A model generated the notes under the pieces. It worked only from the letters and a program-made list of their open reading frames with translations, ran no database searches and was not told the origin of the DNA. This document shows positions 10,356 to 18,340 of a DNA stretch of 41,029 bases, piece by piece. Within the stretch, counting starts at the first letter, position 1. Each line of letters begins with the position of its first letter. Origin of the DNA: a virus; the IMG/VR virus record IMGVR_UViG_3300032291_001563, positions 1 to 41,029 of that record, one strand, 5' to 3'. The translations under genes were made by a program, and so were the position numbers.

Positions 10356-10874
10356 GTGACCGACGAAGTCGTGCTGAACGACCAGGACCAGTCGCAGGTT
10401 GAGCCTACCACTGACCAGGATAACGACATCACCACTTGGAAGAAGCGTCTCGCTGGTAAGGACCAGGCTCTGACGGCTACCAAGAAGCAGCTGGATGAGA
10501 TCAAGGCTGAATACGAAAAGGTTCAGACTTGGAAGCTCCAGATGGAGGAGGCAAGCCTCACAGAGTTTGAACGTGCGCAGCGACGCATCGCCACTTTGGA
10601 ACAGGAACTGAAGGCAACTCGGGAAGCCGAGAAGCGTGAGCGACTGTCCAAGGAATACCCAACCTACGCTTCGTGGGTTTCGAAGGTGGAGGCTCTCTCA
10701 GATGAGGAGCGTGCTGCTGAGTTCGAAGCATTCATGAAGACTGGCGGGGCCCCCAAGCAGGAGTTCGTAGATCCAAACAAGCCGGCGAAGGGCGTTCCTT
10801 CGACCGGAAAGAAGCGCTCCTCTGAGGACATTGTTAAGGACATCGCTGCCCTTGGCAATCCTTGGGGCGAGTAA
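10356..10874 (+). CDS. Capsid scaffolding protein
   Basis: A 172-aa, highly charged, Glu/Lys-rich protein with a long predicted coiled coil (about residues 25-95) and a basic C-terminal part, directly upstream of the major capsid gene. This combination is the usual signature of a phage scaffold, which directs procapsid assembly and then leaves the head. The GTG start at 10356 follows a strong AAAAGGAGG site at 10343-10351, which decides the start. No protease motif was seen in it or beside it, so scaffold release may be passive or done by another protein. The role is given by position and composition. Confidence 0.85.
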   Translation: MTDEVVLNDQDQSQVEPTTDQDNDITTWKKRLAGKDQALTATKKQLDEIKAEYEKVQTWKLQMEEASLTEFERAQRRIATLEQELKATREAEKRERLSKEYPTYASWVSKVEALSDEERAAEFEAFMKTGGAPKQEFVDPNKPAKGVPSTGKKRSSEDIVKDIAALGNPWGE

Positions 10875-10888
10875 AAAAGGAGTAACTA

Positions 10889-11899
10889 ATGGCAACGAAT
10901 ACGCGTGCAGTTATTGACGGTAACTCGTCAAATGCATATTCAGCGCTCATTACGGAGCTCGTTTCGCAGCAGGCTCAGGAGAACCTGCGCAACCGACTGG
11001 TCCATGCGATGCCGGGGAACTACACCTCGGGCCGCTTCCAGAAGGGGAGCAACGAGATTCGCTATGCACGCTACCCAGACCTCACGCCGCTTGGCGTAGG
11101 TGACACCCTTACCGAGGCAGGCGCCCCTTCTGAGTACGACCTCACGGTTACGACCGAGTCGTTCGTGCCAAAGCAGTACGGTAAGGTTCTCAAGATCTCG
11201 GATCTTGCGCAGCTTGACAGCCCGCATGACCTGATCGCCATTGCGTCGGAGCGTCTTGCTCGCGCCGCCACGGAGTCGATGGACAACATCATCCGTGACG
11301 TCGTAGCACAGGGCACCAACGTTATGTATGCTGGTGACGCTTCTGCTCGTGCCAACGTTGGTACCGGCAGCAACGACAACCTCACCGGTCTGGCCATCAA
11401 GAAGGCTGTTGCGAAGCTCAAGGCAGCAAACGTCCCAACGTTCGCTGACGGCTTCTACCGCGCAATCATCCACCCAGGGGTCGAGTTCGACCTCTTGACG
11501 GACACCAGCGCGAACGGCTTCCTCGAGGCAACGAAGTACACCAAGTCGCTCGACCTCCTCAACGGAGAAATCGGCGCGTACGCTGGTGTTCGTTTCCTCG
11601 TTTCGCCAAACGCAAAGGTCTTCACCGGCGCAGGCGCAAGCTCGGCGGACGTCCACTCGACGTTCCTCTTTGGGCCTGACGCCTACATCGTCGGAGACAG
11701 CCAGACGCTTCAGAGCTACTTCGTGGCTCCTGGCGGCGACCACAGCGATCCAATCGCGCAGGTTGCAACGCTTGGCTTCAAGATGCGCTTCGGCGCGATT
11801 CTCCGTGGTGAGGGCACGACGGGCGAGTTCGATGGTAGCAATACCTCGACCGGCCAGCCGCGCTACCTCCGCATTGAGTCGACCGCAACCGCTCTGTAA
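10889..11899 (+). CDS. Major capsid protein, N4-gp56 family
   Basis: A 336-aa protein matching the N4-gp56 type of major capsid protein by its run of features: an early GNEIRYARYPDL-like arm (written here SNEIRYARYP), the TEAGAP segment, SFVPKQYGKVLKISDL, the AAIIHPGVEFDL-type core (here RAIIHPGVEFDL) and LNGEIGAYAGVRFLVSPNA. These proteins have the HK97 fold and form the icosahedral shell. A very strong Shine-Dalgarno run AAAAAAGGAG precedes the ATG, and a stable UUCG hairpin follows the gene, both fitting a highly expressed product. It lies right after the scaffold gene and before the head-tail adaptor. Codon use looks more restricted than in neighbours, as expected for high expression. Confidence 0.92.
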   Translation: MATNTRAVIDGNSSNAYSALITELVSQQAQENLRNRLVHAMPGNYTSGRFQKGSNEIRYARYPDLTPLGVGDTLTEAGAPSEYDLTVTTESFVPKQYGKVLKISDLAQLDSPHDLIAIASERLARAATESMDNIIRDVVAQGTNVMYAGDASARANVGTGSNDNLTGLAIKKAVAKLKAANVPTFADGFYRAIIHPGVEFDLLTDTSANGFLEATKYTKSLDLLNGEIGAYAGVRFLVSPNAKVFTGAGASSADVHSTFLFGPDAYIVGDSQTLQSYFVAPGGDHSDPIAQVATLGFKMRFGAILRGEGTTGEFDGSNTSTGQPRYLRIESTATAL

Positions 11900-11914
11900 T
11901 CGTAACTAGGGAGT

Positions 11915-11940
11915 GGGGGTCGGGCTTCGGCCCGGCCCCC
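11915..11940 (+). terminator. GC-rich UUCG hairpin after capsid gene
   Basis: An 11-bp stem (GGGGGTCGGGC paired with GCCCGGCCCCC, one G-U pair) closes a TTCG tetraloop. No T-run follows, so it is more likely a partial terminator or an mRNA 3'-end stabiliser than a full intrinsic terminator. It separates the capsid gene from the adaptor gene, whose AAGGAG site follows at once. Confidence 0.8.
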
Positions 11941-11959
11941 GCAACCGCAAGGAGACCTT

Positions 11960-12595
11960 ATGGCTATTACACTATCAGCACTCAGGACTATAGTACGGCG
12001 AGACCTGCGTGACTCTGGTGCCACTAAGACATGGAGTGACGACGAAGTCAACGACATGATCAAGTGGGGCGTCCAGGAGGTCTCGCGCATCCGCCCACAG
12101 GAGATCTATGAAGAAGTTGCTTACACTGCTCCTGCCGTCGGAGCTTTCTTTACTATCAACACACTTACGCTCGACACTGTTTACCGTGTTGACGCGTATA
12201 AGAGCGGCAAGCTCGTGGCTTCAGTCCCGTTTGCCATCGATGCACAGGCTACTGGTGGATGGGACTTCCTTAATGGAAAGCTGCACATGCCACCCTATCT
12301 CGTCCTGCCTGACGGGTCTACACTGCGGGTGTTTGGATACAAGCACTATACGCAGCCCACGATTGACTCGTCCTCTATCGAGCTCGACGACGATGCTACT
12401 AACGCCGTGCGTGCCTGGGTCCAGAAGGAAGCGATGTTCATGCTGATCTCTGACCGCGTCCGATTCCAGCAATGGCAGGTCGCAGCAGGGGCATCAGACA
12501 CTAACAGCATTCAGTTGGCCCAGCTTTACAGTGCGGCAGAGCGACGCTGGTCTAGCATCTCTAAGGCTGTACGCCGCGTAAGGAAGACACCCTAA
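11960..12595 (+). CDS. Head-tail adaptor (connector) protein
   Basis: A 211-aa protein directly downstream of the capsid gene. The N-terminal LRTIVRRDLRDSGATKTWSDDEVNDMI pattern (a helix starting with the first 10-30 residues, then WSDDEV) is typical of gp6/gp4-type head-completion adaptors that sit under the portal ring. The centre is beta-rich and the C-terminus helical with an Arg/Lys-rich end. ATG 11960 follows an AAGGAG site. The stop overlaps the next ATG (TAATG). The function is inferred from order and general resemblance, with no diagnostic catalytic residue to check. Confidence 0.72.
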   Translation: MAITLSALRTIVRRDLRDSGATKTWSDDEVNDMIKWGVQEVSRIRPQEIYEEVAYTAPAVGAFFTINTLTLDTVYRVDAYKSGKLVASVPFAIDAQATGGWDFLNGKLHMPPYLVLPDGSTLRVFGYKHYTQPTIDSSSIELDDDATNAVRAWVQKEAMFMLISDRVRFQQWQVAAGASDTNSIQLAQLYSAAERRWSSISKAVRRVRKTP

Positions 12596-13446
12596 TGGAT
12601 CTTAGCGCAGCAGTAACTATCCAGCGTCCGGGGGCTGCGCCCTTGGACATCAATAGCATACGAGACCCTAATGCGATTGGGTCTTCGCCTGTTTCTGGAT
12701 ACATGATTGAGCAGGTAGACTTCTCGTCTGTTCCGATTACTGCGTTCACAGAGGATACCCCGCTAGTGGACGGTGTCGACAGCTACGATCCGTACCTGTC
12801 AGCCCGTACCATTAACATCGCCCTGTCCGTATACGGCAGCAGCTATGGTGACTTCTGGGACAAGATCACTGCGCTAACCGCAGCTTTCCAGGCACAGCCT
12901 AAGGCTGCAGATACCGGCACGTACCCAGCGCTGGAGGCAGACGGACGGCGCAAGCTATCGTTCACGCAGCCTAAGGCTGCTGGCACATACAGCCTTTACA
13001 TGATGGTCAGGCCAATGGCTTTGCCTAGATTCCTTACGGATGCGGCATCAGCCGCAGGTGATTCAAACCGTGGCTACTCGGTCCGTTGCACAATCACCCT
13101 TATGGCAGAAGACCCATACAAGTACTTCGAGACAGCGTCTACCTTCAGCCGCACTGGCAGTGGGTCTCTGTCCGTTGTCAATAGTGGCACCACAATCGCT
13201 TGGCCTACTGTGACATGGAACGTCAATACATCTAGCACTGTGTCCGTTGAGCTAGGTAGCGAGAAGGTCGAGCACACGGCAGTGGCAGCCAACGTTACTG
13301 ACACGTTCAAGAACGCCGGGTCGACCAGCTCCGCTACCCTAACCAGCTACGAGTTCTTCAGCATTCCGCCGGGAACCTCTTCTGTTACCGTAGTAGGGCA
13401 GGCTGGACAGACCGTAAGCATCACCATCAGGGAGGCGCTCCTTTAA
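12595..13446 (+). CDS. Dit-like distal tail / baseplate protein
   Basis: A 283-aa protein resembling the N-terminal half of siphovirus distal tail (Dit) proteins. The segment RTINIALSVYGSSYGDFWDK (residues about 63-82) followed by a helix with LTAAFQAQP, and the later MAEDPYKYFE motif ending the first domain, are the typical pattern of that fold. The C-terminal part is a small beta domain rich in Thr/Ser/Val. Dit rings join a tail tube to the hub. Here it follows the adaptor directly with no tail tube, chaperone or tape-measure gene in between, which is odd for a long-tailed phage. Start and stop are both coupled by TAATG overlaps. Confidence 0.65.
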   Translation: MDLSAAVTIQRPGAAPLDINSIRDPNAIGSSPVSGYMIEQVDFSSVPITAFTEDTPLVDGVDSYDPYLSARTINIALSVYGSSYGDFWDKITALTAAFQAQPKAADTGTYPALEADGRRKLSFTQPKAAGTYSLYMMVRPMALPRFLTDAASAAGDSNRGYSVRCTITLMAEDPYKYFETASTFSRTGSGSLSVVNSGTTIAWPTVTWNVNTSSTVSVELGSEKVEHTAVAANVTDTFKNAGSTSSATLTSYEFFSIPPGTSSVTVVGQAGQTVSITIREALL

Positions 13447-15665
13447 TGGCAGCTAAGAACATTGTAGTTATCCGACAGCGCAACGCATACAATGCAGCGG
13501 ACGAGTTCTGGCAGGGTGCTCCTGTTGCTGTAATCACCGACGCTCGTGACATTGGCGTGCAGCTGTATGCCAACGATGGCGGGTCAATGTTCTTCACCTT
13601 GCCAGTAGACCACCCAGCCCTTCCGCTCATCGACCCACTAAACCAGCACTACGTTGTGCAGCGCTGGAATGGTAGTAGCTATGACACTATCCAGTCTGGC
13701 TTCATCACCGATTACGACGCTAGCGCCAACGAGGTGGTAATCAATGGCGTTGACTACATGACCACGATGAACAAGTACTACACCCCGATCCATGGCCCGG
13801 AGCTCGGTGCCAAGGCTATCCCCAACACAGACACCACCATCCTTGTAGACAACACGGCACCAACCGCAGATGTCACGCCGAAGTCAGTTATCGAGGGAGC
13901 TATTTCTAAGGATAGGGCGAAAGCATCAGAAGGATACGCAGTAGCTACGGTAAACTCCTCATATCCAGACGCTGGCAAAGTGTCCATTTTTTCAGGTTCC
14001 GCACAGTCTTCCGCAATCCCAAGTGGCGTAAGAGATTCAGTAACTGTAGATTACGAAGAAATCTCAGGGGTCAAGACAGGGACTGTCATTCTGAGCGGAT
14101 GCGTTTATATTTACCGAGCCAACTATGGAGCCGGGTCACCAGTTAAATACGATACATTCCAAGATGGAGAGAAGGGTGAAATCGTCCAGGGCAACTTCTC
14201 TATCGGCACAAGCTCTTCAGCAAAGGGGAAGATCGGGTTTATTATTTCTTCAAACCCAGGCGGCCCACTTGCAAAGGTTGAGTACGACGTCTATGTTGCC
14301 ACAGGTGGACTTGACATCGGCATGTCCAACAATGTCCCACTTAACTTCAACATCAAGCTGCGCCCAGTGGCTAACTTTGCTGCTGGTTCTGAGGTGCATA
14401 ACTCAACAAGCTCTACTAACCTAAACCGCACAATGTCTATCCTGTCTGAGGGAGTAAGTTACGAGTTCTATATTACACCTTACTACTACGGAACACTAAA
14501 CCCAACAGCCCTAGTACCTCCTGGTGGCGCAGCTGGTACCGGTAATGCCAACTACCCTCAATATATTTGGGGGGCAACTACACGTGCCCTTGACGCCACG
14601 TTCACAGCGGGACTTCAGACTAATACCATTAAAGATGCATTTGATGATCTTGTCGACCTAAATGATCCAGCTAATATTCTTGATAGATCTGATGACTACC
14701 CAACTATAACACCGACAGCGCCAGTCCCTCTAATCAAGTTCATGTCAATCGAGCACCTAGGAACAAGCACAACAACAGTACACCCGTACGTAACAGCAGG
14801 TCAAGGCCCGGTAGACTTTATGCGTGACATGGCAGATATCGAGATGGGCTCTAGAACTAATGGCGAGAAGGTTGTATTTAACTTTTACGGGGTCCCTTCC
14901 GCGTCGCCTGATGGTAAGAAGCTGAGTGTACACCACTCTGTCTCGCCAAACCCACAGGCTACCATTATCTACCCAGGGCAGATCCTGGATTATAATGTAA
15001 CAAACAAGCGTAGCGCCAAGGTTACATCAGCCAGGGTTATTCCAACCACCGACTTCCTTATCGGCGCAAGCACTGAAGGGTCTTCAGGATCCAAAACAAA
15101 GGGGGCAGTAAAGATTCCGGCAACTGGCATAACTAGTGCCAGCCCAGCTCTCCCCACCGTCACAAGCCAGGGCGGGTTCCTTTCGGCCACGGCAGCAGGG
15201 AACTTTGCGCAAGGCATCATCAACGACTTTGCTGAGGACGCAGACACGCAGATGATTAAGGTTTCTTTACGAACCGAGCAGTTCGGCCCCATCGGCGTTT
15301 CCGGTACGCCTAAGCTTGGGGAGACTGTTCGTGTGGTTGTCCGCCGTAAGAACGTTACTGTCGGTGGCGACGAGCTGTCTGGTCTCTATAACGTTGGCGG
15401 TATGCAGTGGTTGGCTAAGATCGACGGCACTGAGCGTCTTGCTCTGGACCTGATCAAGCCTAACAAGTTCAAGGGCCCTGCGATTACATGGGAGAGGAAG
15501 CCAAGCCCGCTGCCAGAGCCTACAACGGCGCCAACCAGGCCTACTGGATCCCCTCCCCCAACTCCGCCCAAGCCGTCTACGACACCGCCACGCACAGGCC
15601 CTAGCGGGACCGCCGTACCAGGAGTACCGCGCATTAATGGCCGCCCTGAGAGGTTCCAGCTGTGA
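13446..15665 (+). CDS. Tail hub / tail-tip protein, 739 aa
   Basis: A 739-aa, beta-rich protein directly after the Dit-like gene, the usual place of the tail hub (Tal/gp27-like) protein. The first 120 residues, with FFTLPVDHPALPLIDPLNQHYVV and SGFITDYDASANEVVING, look like the first two beta domains of siphovirus hub proteins. A long Ser/Thr/Gly insert (about residues 150-420) may be a carbohydrate-binding or decoration domain. The last 60 residues are Pro/Thr-rich. No peptidase or lysozyme motif was recognised. Its stop overlaps the GTG start of the holin-like gene (GTGA). Assignment is by order and fold pattern. Confidence 0.62.
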   Translation: MAAKNIVVIRQRNAYNAADEFWQGAPVAVITDARDIGVQLYANDGGSMFFTLPVDHPALPLIDPLNQHYVVQRWNGSSYDTIQSGFITDYDASANEVVINGVDYMTTMNKYYTPIHGPELGAKAIPNTDTTILVDNTAPTADVTPKSVIEGAISKDRAKASEGYAVATVNSSYPDAGKVSIFSGSAQSSAIPSGVRDSVTVDYEEISGVKTGTVILSGCVYIYRANYGAGSPVKYDTFQDGEKGEIVQGNFSIGTSSSAKGKIGFIISSNPGGPLAKVEYDVYVATGGLDIGMSNNVPLNFNIKLRPVANFAAGSEVHNSTSSTNLNRTMSILSEGVSYEFYITPYYYGTLNPTALVPPGGAAGTGNANYPQYIWGATTRALDATFTAGLQTNTIKDAFDDLVDLNDPANILDRSDDYPTITPTAPVPLIKFMSIEHLGTSTTTVHPYVTAGQGPVDFMRDMADIEMGSRTNGEKVVFNFYGVPSASPDGKKLSVHHSVSPNPQATIIYPGQILDYNVTNKRSAKVTSARVIPTTDFLIGASTEGSSGSKTKGAVKIPATGITSASPALPTVTSQGGFLSATAAGNFAQGIINDFAEDADTQMIKVSLRTEQFGPIGVSGTPKLGETVRVVVRRKNVTVGGDELSGLYNVGGMQWLAKIDGTERLALDLIKPNKFKGPAITWERKPSPLPEPTTAPTRPTGSPPPTPPKPSTTPPRTGPSGTAVPGVPRINGRPERFQL

Positions 15666-15886
15666 CGCGGGGGCAGTTCGAGATCCTTCTTGCTAAACTT
15701 GACGAGATCGACGTGCGTATCCGTGCCCTAGAGATGGAGAACGCTGGAACTAAAGCTGTGCGGAAGGCTAGACAAGCTGGCGATCTAGAGGCAAAATGGA
15801 AGGCAGGGATCGTGGCGTCCATTGTGGGCGGACTCGTAACCCTTACAGCCAAGGTGTACGACGCCTTGACAAACGGAGGTAAGTAA
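15662..15886 (+). CDS. Holin-like membrane protein, XhlA-type layout
   Basis: A 74-aa protein with a heptad-like amphipathic N-terminal helix (about residues 5-45) and one hydrophobic span near the C-terminus (GIVASIVGGLVTLTAKVY, about 50-67) ending in a short polar tail. This coiled-coil plus single C-terminal span layout is that of XhlA-type holin or lysis-associated proteins. It starts at GTG 15662, overlapping the hub stop by four bases, and ends in a GGAGGTAAGTAATG junction that provides the next gene's ribosome site. The nearby endolysin candidate at 16964 supports a lysis role. A tail-associated membrane protein is an alternative. Confidence 0.6.
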   Translation: MTRGQFEILLAKLDEIDVRIRALEMENAGTKAVRKARQAGDLEAKWKAGIVASIVGGLVTLTAKVYDALTNGGK

Positions 15887-16602
15887 TGGCAAAGGCTAAC
15901 CTAGTAGATCGCGTGGGCGAACTCAAGGAGCAGGGCCTGTCCTTCTCCAAGATTGGGGAGCTGCTTAATATGAGCAAGGACCAGGTTCAGAAGTTCCATA
16001 AGCGCTACGCTGAGGGGATCCCGGAAGATCTCTTGCCAGCGCAGAAGAAGGCTTCGAAGACTCCGCCGTTCGTGGGGATCGACATCGCCTACTTCGACAT
16101 CGAGACAACGTTCAGCAACTGGCGACGCATGCTGTGCGGTTCGATTGCCGACAGCCTTGGTAACGTCATCACGCTCAGCCACGACACGCACCCTGGCAAG
16201 AACTGGCAGGACGATAGCGTGCTGGTGAAGGCATACTGCGAGGAGCTCGACAAGTACGACGTTATCGTCGGCTGGAACTCCAAGCTGTTCGACGTGCCAG
16301 TACTCAACTCGCGCATGCTGTACCACGGATTCAAGCCGTACAATCCACGCATGCATCTCGACCTTATGTACAAGGCGACTGGCTCGTCGATTGCGATTGG
16401 CCGCAAGTCCCTTGACAATGTGTCGAAGTACTTCGGTGTTCAGAACAAGAAGACCCCGCTTGACCCACGCACGTGGGACGATGCAGATCATGGTGACCGC
16501 GCAGCATACGAGAAGATCATCGAGCACTGCGAGGCGGACGTGCTGGTCCTCCGGGATGTGTACGCCAAGCTTAAGCCGATGGTGCACATCCTTCACCGAT
16601 GA
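15886..16602 (+). CDS. DnaQ/PolB-exonuclease-like 3'-5' exonuclease with N-terminal HTH
   Basis: A 238-aa protein. Residues about 17-42 form a helix-turn-helix (LSFSKIGELLNMSKDQVQKF). From residue 67 an RNase H-like exonuclease follows: Exo I with D71 and E73 (YFDIETT), Exo II with N131 and D136 (VGWNSKLFDVPVL), and Exo III around H214-C-E-A-D218. Such domains remove nucleotides from DNA or RNA 3' ends using two metal ions. The Exo III motif has His where the PolB-type family mostly has Tyr. There is no polymerase domain or polymerase gene nearby. It sits in the late unit between holin-like and HAD genes. The joined HTH suggests site or structure recognition, which is inference. Confidence 0.8.
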   Translation: MAKANLVDRVGELKEQGLSFSKIGELLNMSKDQVQKFHKRYAEGIPEDLLPAQKKASKTPPFVGIDIAYFDIETTFSNWRRMLCGSIADSLGNVITLSHDTHPGKNWQDDSVLVKAYCEELDKYDVIVGWNSKLFDVPVLNSRMLYHGFKPYNPRMHLDLMYKATGSSIAIGRKSLDNVSKYFGVQNKKTPLDPRTWDDADHGDRAAYEKIIEHCEADVLVLRDVYAKLKPMVHILHR

Positions 16603-16967
16603 CCGAAGACCAGATCCAGGAACACTTCGATAAGACCATTGCCGTGGACTTTGACGACACGATTGTCGTCAGGGTCTTCGGCACTTTGGTTCCTGCGAAG
16701 GATTGCGTAGAGGCGCTGCACATGCTGCGAGAGCAGGGGTACAGGATCCTTGTCCACTCAGCCAGGTCCTGGGAGAACTGGCAGGATCGCATCGAGCGAG
16801 AGAATGAGATGGTCAACCTGCTTAACCAGTGGGAGGTACCGTACGATTCTGTCTACGCTGGTAAGGGTAAGCCGCCAGCTCTGGCATACATCGACGACCG
16901 TGGGCTGCGCTTTAGCAACAACTGGATGGATATCGCACGGTTGATTTTAGAGAAAGGGAAGCTATGA
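16599..16967 (+). CDS. HAD-superfamily phosphatase-like protein
   Basis: A 122-aa protein with the core HAD motifs: motif I DFDDT (D17 nucleophile and D19), motif II serine S54 in VHSARSW, a lysine candidate K89 or K91, and the acidic motif IV D99-D100 in AYIDDRG. HAD enzymes use an aspartyl-phosphate to hydrolyse phosphate esters. The protein is short and has almost no cap domain, like phage proteins related to the phosphatase half of polynucleotide kinase. The substrate cannot be told from sequence, but a nucleic-acid end or nucleotide is plausible next to an exonuclease. Its ATG overlaps the exonuclease stop (ATGA). Confidence 0.78.
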   Translation: MTEDQIQEHFDKTIAVDFDDTIVVRVFGTLVPAKDCVEALHMLREQGYRILVHSARSWENWQDRIERENEMVNLLNQWEVPYDSVYAGKGKPPALAYIDDRGLRFSNNWMDIARLILEKGKL

Positions 16968-17548
16968 GCAAGCTAAAGATCGTAACGCAAACAGATAACA
17001 TCGAGGGCAAGAAGACAAAGACCGTCGCAGACAACTGGATGGATGACTGCGCCTGGGCTACGCTAGCCTGCGCTGCCAACTACCTGACTGGCTCGACGTT
17101 CACGTCGTTCGACGGAGTAGAGTGGGGCGAGAAGGTTGGTCGCAAGGACCGGGATGGTCTGCCTGACCCAACGTCTCTGGCACAGCTGGTAAAGGCTGGC
17201 CCTTTGGCTGGCCTCAAGGTGACGTACCCTAAGGACTGGGTGTCTGTAGTCAACGCCGTAAAGGGCGGGGCTGTTGTCCTGATCAACGTTGAGCAGGCTG
17301 CTAACTATCCCGTTATCCCAATGAGTGCCTGGCACAAAGGTCATCAGAAGCGCAAGCCTGGTAAGACCTATGGTCACATGACCTGCGCTGCGCTTACGGC
17401 TGACGGCCTGGAGTGGGCTGACCCGACGATGAGCGGCACTGGTACGGAGACGTACGCTGTTCCGGTCACCTGGGCTGAGCTCAAGCAAATCGCCAGCTCG
17501 AAGGGGGATGCTCCGCACAAGCGCTGCCTGATCGCACGTAAGAAGTAA
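16964..17548 (+). CDS. C39/papain-like peptidase, endolysin candidate
   Basis: A 194-aa protein with the three elements of a papain-fold peptidase in the order used by C39-like enzymes: C29 at the start of a helix (MDDCAWATLACAANYL), H138 in YGHMTCAA and D153 in WADPT. Several phage endolysins use such a domain to cut peptidoglycan peptides. No cell-wall-binding domain and no signal peptide are visible, so export would need a holin, and a holin-like gene lies three genes upstream. It is the last gene before the late terminator, and its ATG overlaps the HAD stop. A virion or polyprotein processing role is possible. Confidence 0.65.
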   Translation: MSKLKIVTQTDNIEGKKTKTVADNWMDDCAWATLACAANYLTGSTFTSFDGVEWGEKVGRKDRDGLPDPTSLAQLVKAGPLAGLKVTYPKDWVSVVNAVKGGAVVLINVEQAANYPVIPMSAWHKGHQKRKPGKTYGHMTCAALTADGLEWADPTMSGTGTETYAVPVTWAELKQIASSKGDAPHKRCLIARKK

Positions 17549-17551
17549 GAC

Positions 17552-17580
17552 TTGACATCCCATGTGGGATGCCCTAAGAT
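17552..17580 (+). promoter_or_regulatory. Sigma70-like promoter with palindromic operator
   Basis: A consensus -35 TTGACA (17552-17557), a 17-base spacer and a -10 TAAGAT (17575-17580) lie just upstream of the replication operon. The spacer holds an inverted repeat CATCCCA-TG-TGGGATG (17556-17571) that overlaps the -35, as an operator would. The expected start site, about 17586-17588, falls inside the left arm of the terminator hairpin at 17581. Prediction by eye. Confidence 0.65.
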
Positions 17581-17612
17581 CCCCAGTGGACGGACCCACT
17601 GGGGGTCTTTTA
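17581..17612 (+). terminator. Intrinsic terminator of the late unit
   Basis: A perfect 9-bp stem CCCCAGTGG/CCACTGGGG (17581-17589 and 17596-17604) with loop ACGGAC is followed by GTCTTTTAG. It lies 33 bases after the endolysin candidate stop and would end late transcripts. Transcripts starting from the promoter at 17552 would lack much of the left arm and so escape it. Confidence 0.85.
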
Positions 17613-17628
17613 GTTTATAGGAGGAGCT

Positions 17629-18339
17629 ATGGAAACAATAGCTAGAGCGTTTGACCTGGGGTTAAAGGCCAACCGTACGGATCGACCGTCCGGTACATTC
17701 TTCCGTGGCAGCAAGCTGGGGTCGTGCCTGCGTCAGCAGTACTACGATGCTACAGGCGAGCCTGTCACTAACCCATTCGAGGATCGGTTGTACCGTATCT
17801 TCGAGCAGGGTCATGTCATTGCTGAGACCTTTGAGCGCAACCTCAAAGCATCTGGGCTATTCGACGAGTTCGAATCTGAGGTTCCAGTAGAGATGGAGAA
17901 GTACAACTTCTCTGGCAACATCGACCATCTTGTTCAGTGGAAGAATCGAGACCACATGTACGAGAACGGGTGGGAAGTTATCGAGATGAAGTCGATGAAC
18001 TCGAACGGCTTTAAGTACCTTAAAGGACCTAAGCCAGAGCATGCCATTCAGGCTGCTAGTTACGCGCTTGCGCTGGAGTACAACGGGTTCCTACCTGAAG
18101 AGATCTACGATCAGCAGATCTCAGCTCGTGTTGTGTATGTCAGCAAGGATGACTTCCTGATTAGTGAGTATACTATTGACAGGTCCTGGTATGATAAGGC
18201 TATGCGGGTCCTCAAGATCGGTAACAAGTTTAAGGAGCAGGAACGGATTCCGTTCCGTCTCCCGGTGCCGGAGGGTAAGGATCCCAAGAAGATGTGGCCA
18301 TGCGGCGGGTGCCAATGGCTGACGAAGTGCAGGGGGTAA
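17629..18339 (+). CDS. Cas4/RecB-like PD-(D/E)XK nuclease with Fe-S cysteines
   Basis: A 236-aa nuclease. H62 (EQGHVIAE), D99 (GNIDHL), E119-x-K121 (EVIEMK) and Q141/Y145 (QAASYALAL) form the PD-(D/E)XK active site of the RecB/Cas4 group. Four cysteines, C33 (GSCLRQQYY), C225, C228 and C234 (CGGCQWLTKC), are placed as in Cas4 and AddB [4Fe-4S] clusters. Such enzymes process DNA ends. As the first gene of the operon, just before an ERF single-strand annealing protein, it is the likely exonuclease partner that makes single strands for recombination. There is no CRISPR array in the window. ATG follows GGAGGAG. Confidence 0.88.
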   Translation: METIARAFDLGLKANRTDRPSGTFFRGSKLGSCLRQQYYDATGEPVTNPFEDRLYRIFEQGHVIAETFERNLKASGLFDEFESEVPVEMEKYNFSGNIDHLVQWKNRDHMYENGWEVIEMKSMNSNGFKYLKGPKPEHAIQAASYALALEYNGFLPEEIYDQQISARVVYVSKDDFLISEYTIDRSWYDKAMRVLKIGNKFKEQERIPFRLPVPEGKDPKKMWPCGGCQWLTKCRG

Positions 18340-18340
18340 T

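Noticed and set aside
10940-11743. 267-codon minus-strand open frame opposite the capsid gene
   Set aside because: Antisense to a strongly supported capsid gene; Arg/Val/Leu-rich translation typical of a shadow frame.
17629-18339. Cas4-like gene as part of a CRISPR system
   Set aside because: No repeat-spacer array and no other cas-like gene was seen. Its neighbour ERF places it in a recombination module.
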